A stretch of DNA of 64,000 nucleotides from Mariannaea sp. PMI_226 (taxonomy: Eukaryota; Ascomycota; Sordariomycetes; Hypocreales; Nectriaceae): NCBI GenBank assembly GCA_024336345.1, contig JANFOG010000016.1, forward strand, positions 248,001 through 312,000. Reading direction: 5' to 3'. Shown here in pieces: positions 48,352-57,662 of this stretch (its first letter is position 1; every line of letters starts with the position of its first letter). The notes under the pieces were generated by a model that saw only the letters and a list, made by a program, of their open reading frames with translations, was not told the origin of the DNA and ran no database searches. The translations under genes and the position numbers were made by a program.

Positions 48352-49659
48352 TCATATACTGCCTCCCGTGTCTCGAAGGCTAAGAATGTATGGTAGATCT
48401 GTTGAGTCGTGTCGAGACGCTAAGCGTATGACGGACCCTGAACTAGATGATGCCTTGGATCTCAAACTTGACTTGGATGACTGGCTCGCAAGGTAATGTC
48501 GCCGCGTGCTTTGCGCTAGACTGTGGACACTGGCTTTATGTGATATCGCTCCTGATCTTCCACTTCGGACGCTATTTGGCGCTGTGCGATAAACATTCCA
48601 CGTGGTAGTCGAGGCTTGCCGGCTGGCTCTTCGTCTTGAGCTTCTGATGCTGCTGCTGCTGCTGCTGCTATTATCAGAATGGGACATATTACTGCGAGGT
48701 GTTCCAGGAGCTGTGCCAGGTCTGCTTTCGTAATCTGCGTTGCTCGATGGAGAAGTTGTATCCTCTGCTTCTTCATCTAAAATATTTGGGTCGAAGGGCT
48801 CCATGGCTCGCAGAATCTCAGCAAACAAGTGCATCAGCTCTTTAAACCGAGCCTCAGAGATGGGCCGGGTGGAGAAACGAGCATACTCATAATGCGACAA
48901 AAACTTGGTGGTGGTCGCATCCATTTCTAACACTCCGAGGCTCGCAAGATGAATGATGTAGTCTCGAAGGCTCATATTGGCGGTTCGTTGCAGAAGAGCT
49001 ACTGCATCGGCGTCTAGAATGGGCGGCTCGGTTTGTGACGTTGGATCTGGAGGCGCCAAAGTCAAGGCTTTCCCTTCAATGAGGTTAGGTAGTTCCGAAA
49101 GGACAGTTATGTATTCTAGATTCGGTAGTTCTGGTGATGTTGGTGATGCCCAGCCATGATGCTCGATCTCACCCCACACCGCTGGTTGAGGGGGAAGATT
49201 CACAACGACATCCTCGGTAGGCAGACCGAACTCATCCACGCTTTGCTTTGATCGCGAACGTAGTAGTTGACCCTGTTCTGGGCTATCATCGGACTCGAGT
49301 CGCGGGCGGGAGATATACGCGATGTTGGCGCTTCGACCGAGGCGGGCATTGATCATCTTGTAGACGGCTGAGCGCACATCACCCTTGTCGATGGGCACCC
49401 AGCCCTTGGGAATATTGTCTAAATCGGTCTTGTTGATATATAGACGGGTGAAGAAGACGAATGTGACAATAGCAATGGTGGCAATGTAAACGGCGGCGAG
49501 GATATAGACATTGTAAAGCTGATCGTTGTGAAGGGAGCGCTGGATGGCATCGGCGGGAGTGGCGACGAGGAGGCCGAATAGTATGACATGGAGGAGAAAG
49601 TAAACAGATCGATAGATAATGGAAAAGACGAGACGGCGGTGAGACATAGGCGACGCCAT
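48352..49659 (-). CDS. DLT1: Defect at low temperature protein 1 (Dlt1 family)
   Basis: A single exon gives 435 residues from the ATG at 49659. The open frame extends 36 codons further upstream, but that extension reads as non-conserved sequence and the TM helix starts soon after the chosen ATG. Two membrane spans lie at about residues 11-36 (FSIIYRSVYFLLHVILFGLL) and 49-75 (YNVYILAAVYIATIAIVTFVFF in pieces). DLNDIPKGWVPIDKGDVR-like sequence (DNIPKGWVPI, KGDVRSAVY) and LRDYIIHLASLGVLE then follow. This two-span N-terminus with the IPKGW motif is typical of fungal Dlt1, a membrane protein whose loss gives cold sensitivity in yeast; its biochemical role is unknown. The C-terminal third is Ser/Arg-rich and includes a poly-Ser run encoded by a (GCT)n repeat near 48,647-48,668. 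Confidence 0.88.
   Translation of the reverse strand: MASPMSHRRLVFSIIYRSVYFLLHVILFGLLVATPADAIQRSLHNDQLYNVYILAAVYIATIAIVTFVFFTRLYINKTDLDNIPKGWVPIDKGDVRSAVYKMINARLGRSANIAYISRPRLESDDSPEQGQLLRSRSKQSVDEFGLPTEDVVVNLPPQPAVWGEIEHHGWASPTSPELPNLEYITVLSELPNLIEGKALTLAPPDPTSQTEPPILDADAVALLQRTANMSLRDYIIHLASLGVLEMDATTTKFLSHYEYARFSTRPISEARFKELMHLFAEILRAMEPFDPNILDEEAEDTTSPSSNADYESRPGTAPGTPRSNMSHSDNSSSSSSSIRSSRRRASRQASTTTWNVYRTAPNSVRSGRSGAISHKASVHSLAQSTRRHYLASQSSKSSLRSKASSSSGSVIRLASRHDSTDLPYILSLRDTGGSI
48647..48668. repeat. (GCT)n microsatellite coding poly-Ser in DLT1
   Basis: About seven GCT/CTG units on the plus strand encode a serine run in the disordered tail of the minus-strand DLT1 gene. It is probably length-variable between strains. 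Confidence 0.7.
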
Positions 49660-50341
49660 TGCGACGGAAGTCCTCGATGCCTCGTGGCTCTGGAATGGTG
49701 AAGAGCCGCTGATAGGGCAGAGAAGGAATGCGCTGGCGTAAGCGTGACCGCCGGAGAAGACAGTCAATGAAACGTAGAAATGTACTCCGTAAGGGGACGC
49801 ATAGTTGTAGACGTTTAAGACAAATAAGAAACCATGGGATGGTGGCCTTGGCGAATTCGCGATTTATCCAGGAGGTTGGCGCATCCTCGCAGTGGGAGCA
49901 TGGGGATGGAGATGGACGCCGTTCAACGAGCCATTCCTCGGGATGAGGGAGGTTGGGAGTCGTGAGCCCGGGAGCTGGGGGAAGTTAATAAAGCTACATG
50001 TAGGGAGGTACCTGCTGTAGGTGGGTAGTCGCCCCAGATACCATTTTGAAATTTGCTGGTACGTACCTACGTTATTACTAGCAGAGCCTTTCTTTTCTTC
50101 TCGTAGTACGTAGCTTCCTCAGGTACGTACCATCATGGGTGCTGTTAGATACCCAGTGCGTACTATTGAGGACACGGTCATTTTTTACACAGTACAGCGA
50201 TCATGAGCTTTCATAACAGTCAATTCAGGGTATACCTTCAACTTATAAACGCAGGTCAGATAAGTAGTCTGGTACAGTCATTAATACACTTTGCATTCCC
50301 AACCCAATCTATAATATCTCTCATCCTTTCCCTTGTCTCTA
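49660..50341. other. DLT1 upstream region / NDC1 3' region
   Basis: The 682 bp contains the DLT1 promoter and the NDC1 3' UTR (both minus). TACGTACC/GTAGGT repeats cluster at about 50,005-50,130. No gene is seen. Confidence 0.5.
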
Positions 50342-52338
50342 TTACCGCACCTGTTTCATCTCAACATCATCGCTGCTCTTGCTCTCAGGAGAAGTCGCCG
50401 CCTCCTTGGCCTGTCGAATGTCTCCCAACGTCAACCTTAGGTCGCTGCTGTAGGGCTCGAACTTGGTTACGACTTGGTCCAATCCTGTCTTCAGCGCCCT
50501 CAACACCTCATCGACCTCTGGGCTGTCTCGCTTGGAGTTGACGTCAGTCCAGTGAATAGGGAAGGACTGTTTGAATGCATCCAACTTCTTGATCACCGTC
50601 GTCAGAGTTCGGATGATGCTAGGAACATCTCTGTGAACATTGCCGAACTGATCCTCAGCTAGACTGTGTACCGATAGCTGGCACAGGACATGAATGGCGT
50701 TGATGAGGAGAGTAGGCTCGGCGTATGGCGTACCCAGCACAGCAGCTGTAAACTGGGTTCTGAAGTCATGCTGAAACAGAGACGCCACTGAGTCAATCTT
50801 CATCAACTTCATAGTCCATTGCTCAAATTGGCCTTTCAAGTGCTCAGGAGACACCATCTCCTGCTGCTCCTTGGTCAGGACGCGGTCCTTGGCCTCCTTG
50901 AATGTCTTCTTAGCCAACGGGCTGAGCTTGGAGGCAGGCGTGGAGCCAGGTGAGCGGGCCACCTGGCCAAGGCGCTTCTCAACCTCACCGCGCACTGTCT
51001 TAGAAGAAGATTGGCTGGTGAAGACAGGCTCTTCTCGGAGCGCTGTAGCCACACGCCGCTTGGTCTCGGCAGTTGGTGCAACAGGTGGCGCTGCGGGAGG
51101 CTTTCCATAGTTGTCGATACGTGTTTCGACAGCCTTGACAATTTCCATGCAGACCCCATAGACTTGGGACCACATTGGGCCATCCTTGCGATCGATATCC
51201 TCGTAGATGGCTTTTCGGCGAGTCTCGAAGCCTTGGGCAATGTAGGCTAGTTCCCACATCGCAAATGACTTTGCCAAAAGTTAGTGATTATGAACAACAT
51301 GTAAACGCCAGAACTGACATACCTTGATGGAAAGCTTCTTGCTCTTCAGACCATTGAGAATGCTACCGTTGGCGTCCTTTGACTCAGATGTAAGAGGGTT
51401 GCCGTTTTTGAGAGGTTCCTTGACCATGAATGTAGAAAAAGCAAAGTTTCCAGCATTCCACACAAAGTGAATAAAAAGCCCAGCCTGCAGGCATCGGTAC
51501 ATCACGTAAATGTCAAATGGCCAGTGAGGGGGAGGCATGTTGCTCTTTGGCAGGTTGTAGAAGGTGCGGAAGAACATGAGCGCCCAGCTCCAAGCGAACG
51601 ATCGAAGGAATGTAACGTAAAGGAGAAAAGCCAGCGGGAGGGTTACCAATGCACCAGTGGCAGAGCGGTAGGCGACAGAAGGGAACGCTTTCAGGACCAC
51701 CTTCAAGGAGTCCCCTGAACTGGTAGCATTCATTTCATCCTTGCCTTTTGACAGCCCCAGCACAAGGCGATCTTCATCCCTTCTATAATGCTGAAACGTC
51801 TGCAAGATCGCGCATGAGCCCAAGTAGGTCATCAGGAAGAGAGGTCGCTCGTTTAACCGCGGACGATCGCCCATAAAGTATGTAATCCAGCTTAGGTTGG
51901 TATGATCGGGGATGGACCAAAGGAAGACATGGCAGAAGAGCAGGCTGGAGAAGCCATACCAAAAGACCGTCTCGTATGTCTGAAACTTGGTCAAGGAAGA
52001 GTTGAGGGTCTGGATGCCAGGACCGGTCGTTCTCAAACCAACATGGTAGCTGGCAATTCGGAGGACAAGAATCGCGAGACCGCAGGTGAATATGAAAGCC
52101 GTTCGTACGCCGACGGGACCGATAGGGAACCAAGCCCAGATAACTGCGAAGCTAGATTAGCACTGGGCGCATTGACAAACAAAGAGGGTCAACACAACGC
52201 ACACGAGCTCCAGTTATCGAGCAGCACGGCCTCTGCATAGGACACAGCCAGTAATACAGTTGCTGTGGAGGTAAATCGCCTATGCAAGGCTGGCTGGAGG
52301 AAGTCCTTGTAGGGAGCCTTTCGAACTGCGGCCGCCAT
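50342..52338 (-). CDS. NDC1: Nucleoporin Ndc1 (nuclear pore/SPB transmembrane protein)
   Basis: Three exons, 52338-52203, 52143-51323 and 51268-50342, give 627 residues. Intron 1 uses a GTGCGT donor and TTCGCAG acceptor; intron 2 has GTATGT, CACTAAC and a GGCAAAG acceptor. The N-terminal half has about six membrane spans, e.g. TSTATVLLAVSYAEAVLL, VRTAFIFTCGLAILVLRI, VFWYGFSSLLFCHVFLW, ALVTLPLAFLLYVTFL and IYVMYRCLQAGLFIHFVW. The C-terminal half is cytosolic/pore-facing and helical, starting SFAMWELAYIAQGFETRRKAIYEDI, the conserved Ndc1 segment. Ndc1 anchors nuclear pore complexes and, in fungi, spindle pole bodies in the nuclear envelope. Length matches fungal Ndc1 (about 600-655). The gene is divergent from PEP12. 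Confidence 0.9.
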
Positions 52339-52772
52339 TTCCACGGCGCATTGCTCGGGGGGAGGGTTTGTTGCTTTGGTTGGAGGTGGACGGACACTAA
52401 GAAAGAAAGGCCCATGTAAATAAAAACTCCAGCCAGCAACGAGATGCCTGCATAAAGCTCCGCTGCTACTATCGTCACGTGGTGATAGGATCGACCCATA
52501 TTTTACGCAGGGGTGCCAGGTCCCACTGGCCGCTGGTTGGCTCGCCGTCCCCGGCCACCGATTACGTATGTCTCAGCAGGAAGCAAGAAGCCCAGTTGAT
52601 ACGGCTCCTCAACCACCCTCGGCAAGGCAACAGGTGACTAAACCTACAATCAACCACCTCATTGCGACCGGTACCATCATTCTTGTTTTTGTCGCTCTAG
52701 ACGCTACATAGATCGCATCGCGAAATCTTTTGGAATCGATCGTTCCCTCGGGTTTCCCTTTTTTCCGCCGCC
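52339..52772. promoter_or_regulatory. Divergent promoter between NDC1 and PEP12
   Basis: A 434-bp shared upstream region. It contains a CACGTG core at 52476-52481 about 140 bp from the NDC1 ATG. The last 50 bp before PEP12 is pyrimidine-rich. Sites are visible; their use is inferred. Confidence 0.5.
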
Positions 52773-53626
52773 ATGTCCTTTGATCAACTCTCCAACCTCG
52801 AGTCTGGGCGCGGGGGCTACACGGACGACCCAGCCTTCCAAGAGTTGCAATATGACCTCAAGAGCAAACTTCAGGCGCTTCTGAGCAGCAACCGTAAACT
52901 CGCCAACGATGTCAATGTTCTAGGTGGCAAGAAGGACACTCCGCGCCTCCGTGAGCGGGTTCACAATACTATGGAGAAGACCCGCGAGATGTGCAGGGAG
53001 ATTGGCGAGGGAGTAAAGAGGCTTCAGATCTGGGAGGATCTCACTGTATGTTGGACCGCTCTTTGATGCCCTTCCATCAACTTACATACTAATGCGCTCT
53101 ACAGAAACAACAAAAGTACGAGCAGACGAAGGTGTCAAGCGATTTCCAGGCCGCCCTCCAGGAATTCCAGAATCTCCAGCGCCGAGCCCTCGAAAAACAG
53201 CGCGCCTCCGTTACCGCCGCCCGCGCCGCCCAAGAATCAGAAGCCCATGGCGAAGCGCAAGCCGGCGAGCCTCTGGAGCAGCTACAGAGACAAGAGCAGA
53301 TGCCCCAGCTGGCCAACCAGAGCGAGGTCGACTTCCAAGAGGCACTCATCATTGAGCGCGAGGAGGAAATCCGAAACATCGAGCAGGGTGTTGGCGATCT
53401 TAATGTCCTCTTCCGACAAGTTGCGCAGATTGTTGGCGAACAGGGTGAGCAGCTCACCTCGATTGCGGATAATGTGACGAATGTGCATGACGACACTCGG
53501 GAAGCAGAGATTGAGAACCGCCAGGCAGCGCGTTATCAGAAGGCAGCTCGTAATAAGAGCTGCTGCCTGTTGCTCATTCTTGCAGTCATTCTGACCATTG
53601 TTATTCTCGCTATTGTTCTCGACTAA
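52773..53626 (+). CDS. PEP12: Syntaxin-type t-SNARE Pep12
   Basis: Two exons, 52773-53045 and 53105-53626, give 264 residues. The intron (53046-53104) has a GTATGT donor and CTACAG acceptor. The N-terminal three-helix (Habc) region runs from about residue 15 to 115 (FQELQYDLKSKLQALLSSNRKL in pieces). The SNARE helix is at about residues 170-230 (IIEREEEIRNIEQGVGDLNVLF, then QIVGEQGEQLTSIADNV), with a Gln at the zero layer. A C-terminal membrane anchor (CCLLLILAVILTIVILAIV) makes it a tail-anchored protein. The pattern matches Pep12/syntaxin-7, the Qa-SNARE of late endosome/vacuole fusion, better than Tlg2, Sed5 or Sso1. It is convergent with COX18. Confidence 0.93.
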
Positions 53627-53872
53627 GACGGATCATTTCTCTTACACTCACATGGGCGGTGGGGGTTTTATTTTTCTTCTATACTATCTTTCATCGTGTG
53701 GCGTAAACGGGAGTTCTTTATCTTATTCTTCTTTTGTCTAGGAATACAGAGTGCTTGAAGATATGCACACATTGTTTTTTGTACATACATACGAGGGGGT
53801 GGTAATGATGATGATGATGCATTTCCCCCTTACGAAATACAGCTATCTATCCTCTTTTTTCTCTCTTGTGCC

Positions 53873-54931
53873 TCAACTTTTGAGAAATTGCCAGCCATGC
53901 GGCTTGCTTTCTTTCACTGTGATTTTCGGCTTCTTGGTAGGAACAAGCCGATTTAGAAGTGCCTCGTTCAAGCTAGAAAGGCCGAAAGACGACGCCCAGT
54001 AGAGGAATATAGCGCTCGGGAGGTCTGCGAAGAGAAGAGGGAACGCAGGCACCATCAACATAACCCTACCAAAGACTACTTGAAGTCTGGTCAACGCAAC
54101 CACTTGATCGTTTGCAGGTTTCAGAGAGAGCAGCGCTCTTATATGTTCACGGGACATCTTCCCCCAAGTATTCCAAACCAAGATGCCGGTACAGATGAGG
54201 GGCAAACCAAGGTATGGGTCCGCGCTGCTCAAGTCTGTAAACCAGAAGCAGCCCCCTTCTATCAATGAAGGGTCGAATATGCTGCTCGACGATCCCAGAT
54301 TTGAGGTGGCAGAGTCTGGGTTACCAAGGCCGACCGAGTGACTGATCCATCCCAGAGGAGCGCCACATTTCCGGCGCAGGGCTTCGGAGATGGTTACGAA
54401 GGGAACGATTCCAAGCAGCGGAGCAAAGCCTTTGAATCTCTGGACGCCCCAGGCCTTGTATATCCTGCGCCGTGACTTCTCAGTGCTGCCGGCTATTCGC
54501 AACCTCTTGATATGCTCAGGTAGCTGAGCTTGTTGCCTGGTAATGTTGATTGTATGTCGCCGAGCCCATGCCATGACCAAAGGGTTCAGCTCCCTTCTCT
54601 TCTCTCGCAGGCCGGCGACATAGTACTGCAGAGGAAATCTAAAAGTTGCGTTGACGCCGACGGCCAACAATGGAATTGCAAGGTACCATGGGACTCCAAG
54701 ATTGGCGTGAACCCAACTGAAGGCGAGGGCAGTGGATTGAATAGTCTCACCCACAACGGCGCTGACGTGGATCCCTCGCCGGCCTGACGCAATTGGCGCC
54801 GGCCGAGTAAAGCTGGTGCCTGTGAACGATGATGAAAATAGAGCGCTTCGATAGGCCGCCGCCGCGGGCACCATCAGCGAGGACCTCCCATGGGGCCTTA
54901 AAGAGTGGGCTGTGCGTGGGAGAAGCGACAT
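53873..54931 (-). CDS. COX18: Mitochondrial inner-membrane insertase Cox18 (Oxa1/YidC family)
   Basis: A single exon gives 352 residues. The first 50 residues are Arg/Ser/Ala-rich with no acidic residue (MSLLPRTAHSLRPHGRSS), fitting a mitochondrial presequence. The YidC/Oxa1 domain follows: TALAFSWVHANLGVPWYLAIPLLAVGVN in pieces, FRFPLQYYVAGLREKRRELNPL in pieces, then KAWGVQRFKGFAPLLGIVPFV. The next spans are around PYLGLPLICTGILVWNTW and MLMVPAFPLLFADLPSAIFLYW. There is no long C-terminal ribosome-binding coil as in Oxa1, and the internal loop is short, both features of Cox18/Oxa2. Cox18 exports the C-terminal domain of Cox2 across the inner membrane during cytochrome c oxidase assembly. It is divergent from ALG11 and tail to tail with PEP12, 246 bp apart. 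Confidence 0.9.
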   Translation of the reverse strand: MSLLPRTAHSLRPHGRSSLMVPAAAAYRSALFSSSFTGTSFTRPAPIASGRRGIHVSAVVGETIQSTALAFSWVHANLGVPWYLAIPLLAVGVNATFRFPLQYYVAGLREKRRELNPLVMAWARRHTINITRQQAQLPEHIKRLRIAGSTEKSRRRIYKAWGVQRFKGFAPLLGIVPFVTISEALRRKCGAPLGWISHSVGLGNPDSATSNLGSSSSIFDPSLIEGGCFWFTDLSSADPYLGLPLICTGILVWNTWGKMSREHIRALLSLKPANDQVVALTRLQVVFGRVMLMVPAFPLLFADLPSAIFLYWASSFGLSSLNEALLNRLVPTKKPKITVKESKPHGWQFLKS

Positions 54932-55595
54932 GGTTCAGCCATGTCCCGCACGGCGACGGTATTAAGGTCCGATTGACAGGTTGAAAAAAAGAATCAGCTG
55001 TCGAAAGTCGGTGGGTGGACGGGATGAGGCTGATGATGCGACCTGCTGATCCATATGAAGATCAATTGACAAGTGAGAGTTGCAACGCTTCGAGAAAAAG
55101 GTGGGGCGGCCCGTTCGGCGCAGTCAGTTCAGGCACCCGGCTATCCGCCAGCGCATAGGGCACGTTCTGTGGATACAGTGGTCGTTGGCCCCCGCCATAT
55201 GCAACCTCCCAGCGGTCCTGCAGCGCTGTGTTCAAGGGTCCCGGGGCTCTTTCCCACCCCGCTATTCCTTGTCGTCCGCCTCTTGTGGACAGCTTGGCAC
55301 GGGTGAAAGCTGCAAGCTGTTCAGCCGCCACCACCACTGCGACGTCACACCATTATATCTCCGATCTCGTATCTGTCTTCCTTTCCCCTTCCCCTTTGAT
55401 TTTTTTCTTCTTATCCTTTGGGAATGCCACCTTGTCTTCCCGCCTCAGCTCCTGTCAGCCTGTTTGGACTTCCACCTTCTTCGATGGTGTATCCTGCCAC
55501 AAGAATCCTCTAGCTTGGCGCCTGCGAGGCGAGAATCCCCGTTTCCCAACCATTGAGCACATCCCACCTCCTCGACCTCGATCCGATCCTCTTCC
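54932..55595. promoter_or_regulatory. Divergent promoter between COX18 and ALG11
   Basis: This is 664 bp between divergent starts. The ALG11 side (55,330-55,595) is CT-rich and looks like a leader. No gene is seen. Confidence 0.5.
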
Positions 55596-57432
55596 ATGTC
55601 TGACAACTCTTCTACGATGCCTCCGGGCAACCTATCTTCGCACTCGACTTCCTCGATAATGCTCTTGCTATGTCTTTCGCCGGTACTGTTCTTGTTAACG
55701 GGGAATTTGCTCTTCAAACTCCTAGGTCGCATCTTAGGATGGTCGTTACGAAAGAAGACCGACGGTCGCCGCTCTCAGCTCATCACGGCTATGACTGAAC
55801 AAGATCACAAGGCGCGCGAGGCTAATTCCCAAAGCATCTCGGTACCAAAACTAGTATTCGATGTCGACGAAAAATTAGAAAGCACTTTGAAAGCTCAGAG
55901 GAGCTGGAGCGGTATTGTTGGCTTCTTCCACCCCTTCTGGTTTGTTCCCCTATGCCTACCAAGCCCCCCCTCTCTGCGTGAACCATTCGCTGATACGGAT
56001 ATAAGCAATGCGGGCGGCGGTGGGGAGCGAGTTTTATGGGCGGCTATTCGAGCGACACAGGACCGTTGGCCGAATGCCAAGTGTGTCGTTTATACAGGCG
56101 ACCATGAAGTGACAAAGGACGATATTCTACGTCGAGTGAAGGTGAGCCAGGAATGAGCTCCATATATTTTACTTGTTTTTAACAATGTTTCAGACGAGGT
56201 TCAACATTGAGCTTCATGCGCCCACCATCACTTTCCTCTATCTTTCAAAGAGGAATTGGGTTCTTGCTTCTTCATGGCCACGATTTACTCTCCTCGGTCA
56301 ATCCCTGGGCTCCATCGTCCTCGCCTGGGATGCCTTCTCACTTCTAGTTCCTGACGTCTTTGTCGACACCATGGGTTATGCTTTCGCTCTCGGCTTCTGC
56401 AAGCTCTTGTTTCCTGCAGTCCCAACTAGCGCGTATGTCCACTATCCTACAATTTCCACCGATATGCTCGATTCTCTCGACCCAGATTCTGCGGTTGGGT
56501 CCCAGGGCGTCAATGCAGGTAAAGGTGTTGGAGCTCAGGGTACAGCCAAGAAGATCTATTGGCATCTTTTTGCCCGTCTTTATTCGTGGGTCGGCTCCTC
56601 TATCGACATTGTTATGACGAACTCGAGCTGGACTCAAGCGCATGTTACTAGCCTGTGGGCTTCTGGTCGCGGCAAGAAAAACAAGACTGACCCCATTGTT
56701 ACCGTCTATCCTCCGGTCGCTGTCAAGGAAATGGAACAGGAGGTTGAGGTCTCTGAGGAGAGCGAAAAGAAGCGTCAACCTGTCCTTGTTTATATCGCCC
56801 AGTTCCGTCCGGAGAAAAACCACCAGCTCATCATCCAGTCATTCGCCAAGTTTCTGAAGACGGGAAGTGAAGCCTCGAAGAATGCGAAACTGGTTCTCAT
56901 CGGCAGTGTGCGAGACGACGGGGATTCAAAGCGAGTGTACCAACTACGTTTGCTCGTAAACGAGCTTGGTATAAAGAATCAAGTAGACTTCCAACCCGAG
57001 GTTGCTTGGCCCGATATTCTCGAGTGGTTGAGGAAGGCTTCCGTGGGAGTGAATGGTATGTGGAACGAGCATTTCGGTATTGGCGTTGTCGAATACCAAG
57101 CTGCTGGCCTCATCTCAGTCGTTCATGACAGCGGAGGCCCCAAATTGGATATCGTTATTCCAGTAGACGGAGAACCAACCGGTATGTTATTTTATTTATC
57201 TTGATTTGAACCCCCCCAGTTGTGTTCACTTACACGGACGCTAACCTTCTGAACAGGATTCCATGCCAGCACTGTGGAGGAGTTTGCCGACGGTTTCGAG
57301 AAGGCTCTGTCACTGCCCAACCCTCTCGCAGTTCGCCTTCGAGCGCGCCAGTCAGCAAAGAGATTCACGGAAGAGGAGTTCGCCAAAAAATGGACGATCC
57401 AGCTGGCACGCTTGATCGATCTTGCAGCATAG
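55596..57432 (+). CDS. ALG11: GDP-Man:Man3GlcNAc2-PP-dolichol alpha-1,2-mannosyltransferase Alg11
   Basis: Four exons, 55596-55939, 56006-56141, 56194-57181 and 57257-57432, give 547 residues, matching yeast Alg11 (548). Intron 1 has a GTTTGT donor; the junction restores FFHPFCNAGGGGERVLW, the family's nucleotide-sugar loop. An N-terminal membrane span is near residues 22-50. Glycosyltransferase family 4 landmarks are YIAQFRPEKNHQLIIQSF, GSVRDDGDSKRVYQLRLLV and WNEHFGIGVVEYQAAG (the E-x7-E type motif), followed by SGGPKLDIV. Alg11 adds the fourth and fifth mannoses, both alpha-1,2, on the cytosolic face of the ER during dolichol-linked oligosaccharide assembly. It is convergent with the GGT gene, 230 bp apart. 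Confidence 0.95.
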
Positions 57433-57662
57433 ATTTTTTGTGCATGTTTTGGTGAATGGGTGATAGACTCACAAGATACCCCCTTTCTTTCCTTTACATA
57501 GAAGAGACTTTCAGCTTTATACATAGATAAGAGCGATTTGAGAAACAGTACAGAGAAACTCGCTTTACTTGGATAACTCCATTTGTCAATTGATATGTAA
57601 TACTATGCCATTTGATGCAATGCAAGATCTATGTTCTAGATACAAAAGATTGCCCGTCTAAT

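Noticed and set aside
49660..49767. A 36-codon N-terminal extension of DLT1
   Set aside because: The extension looks unlike the family N-terminus, which starts just before the first membrane span; the ATG at 49659 fits better.
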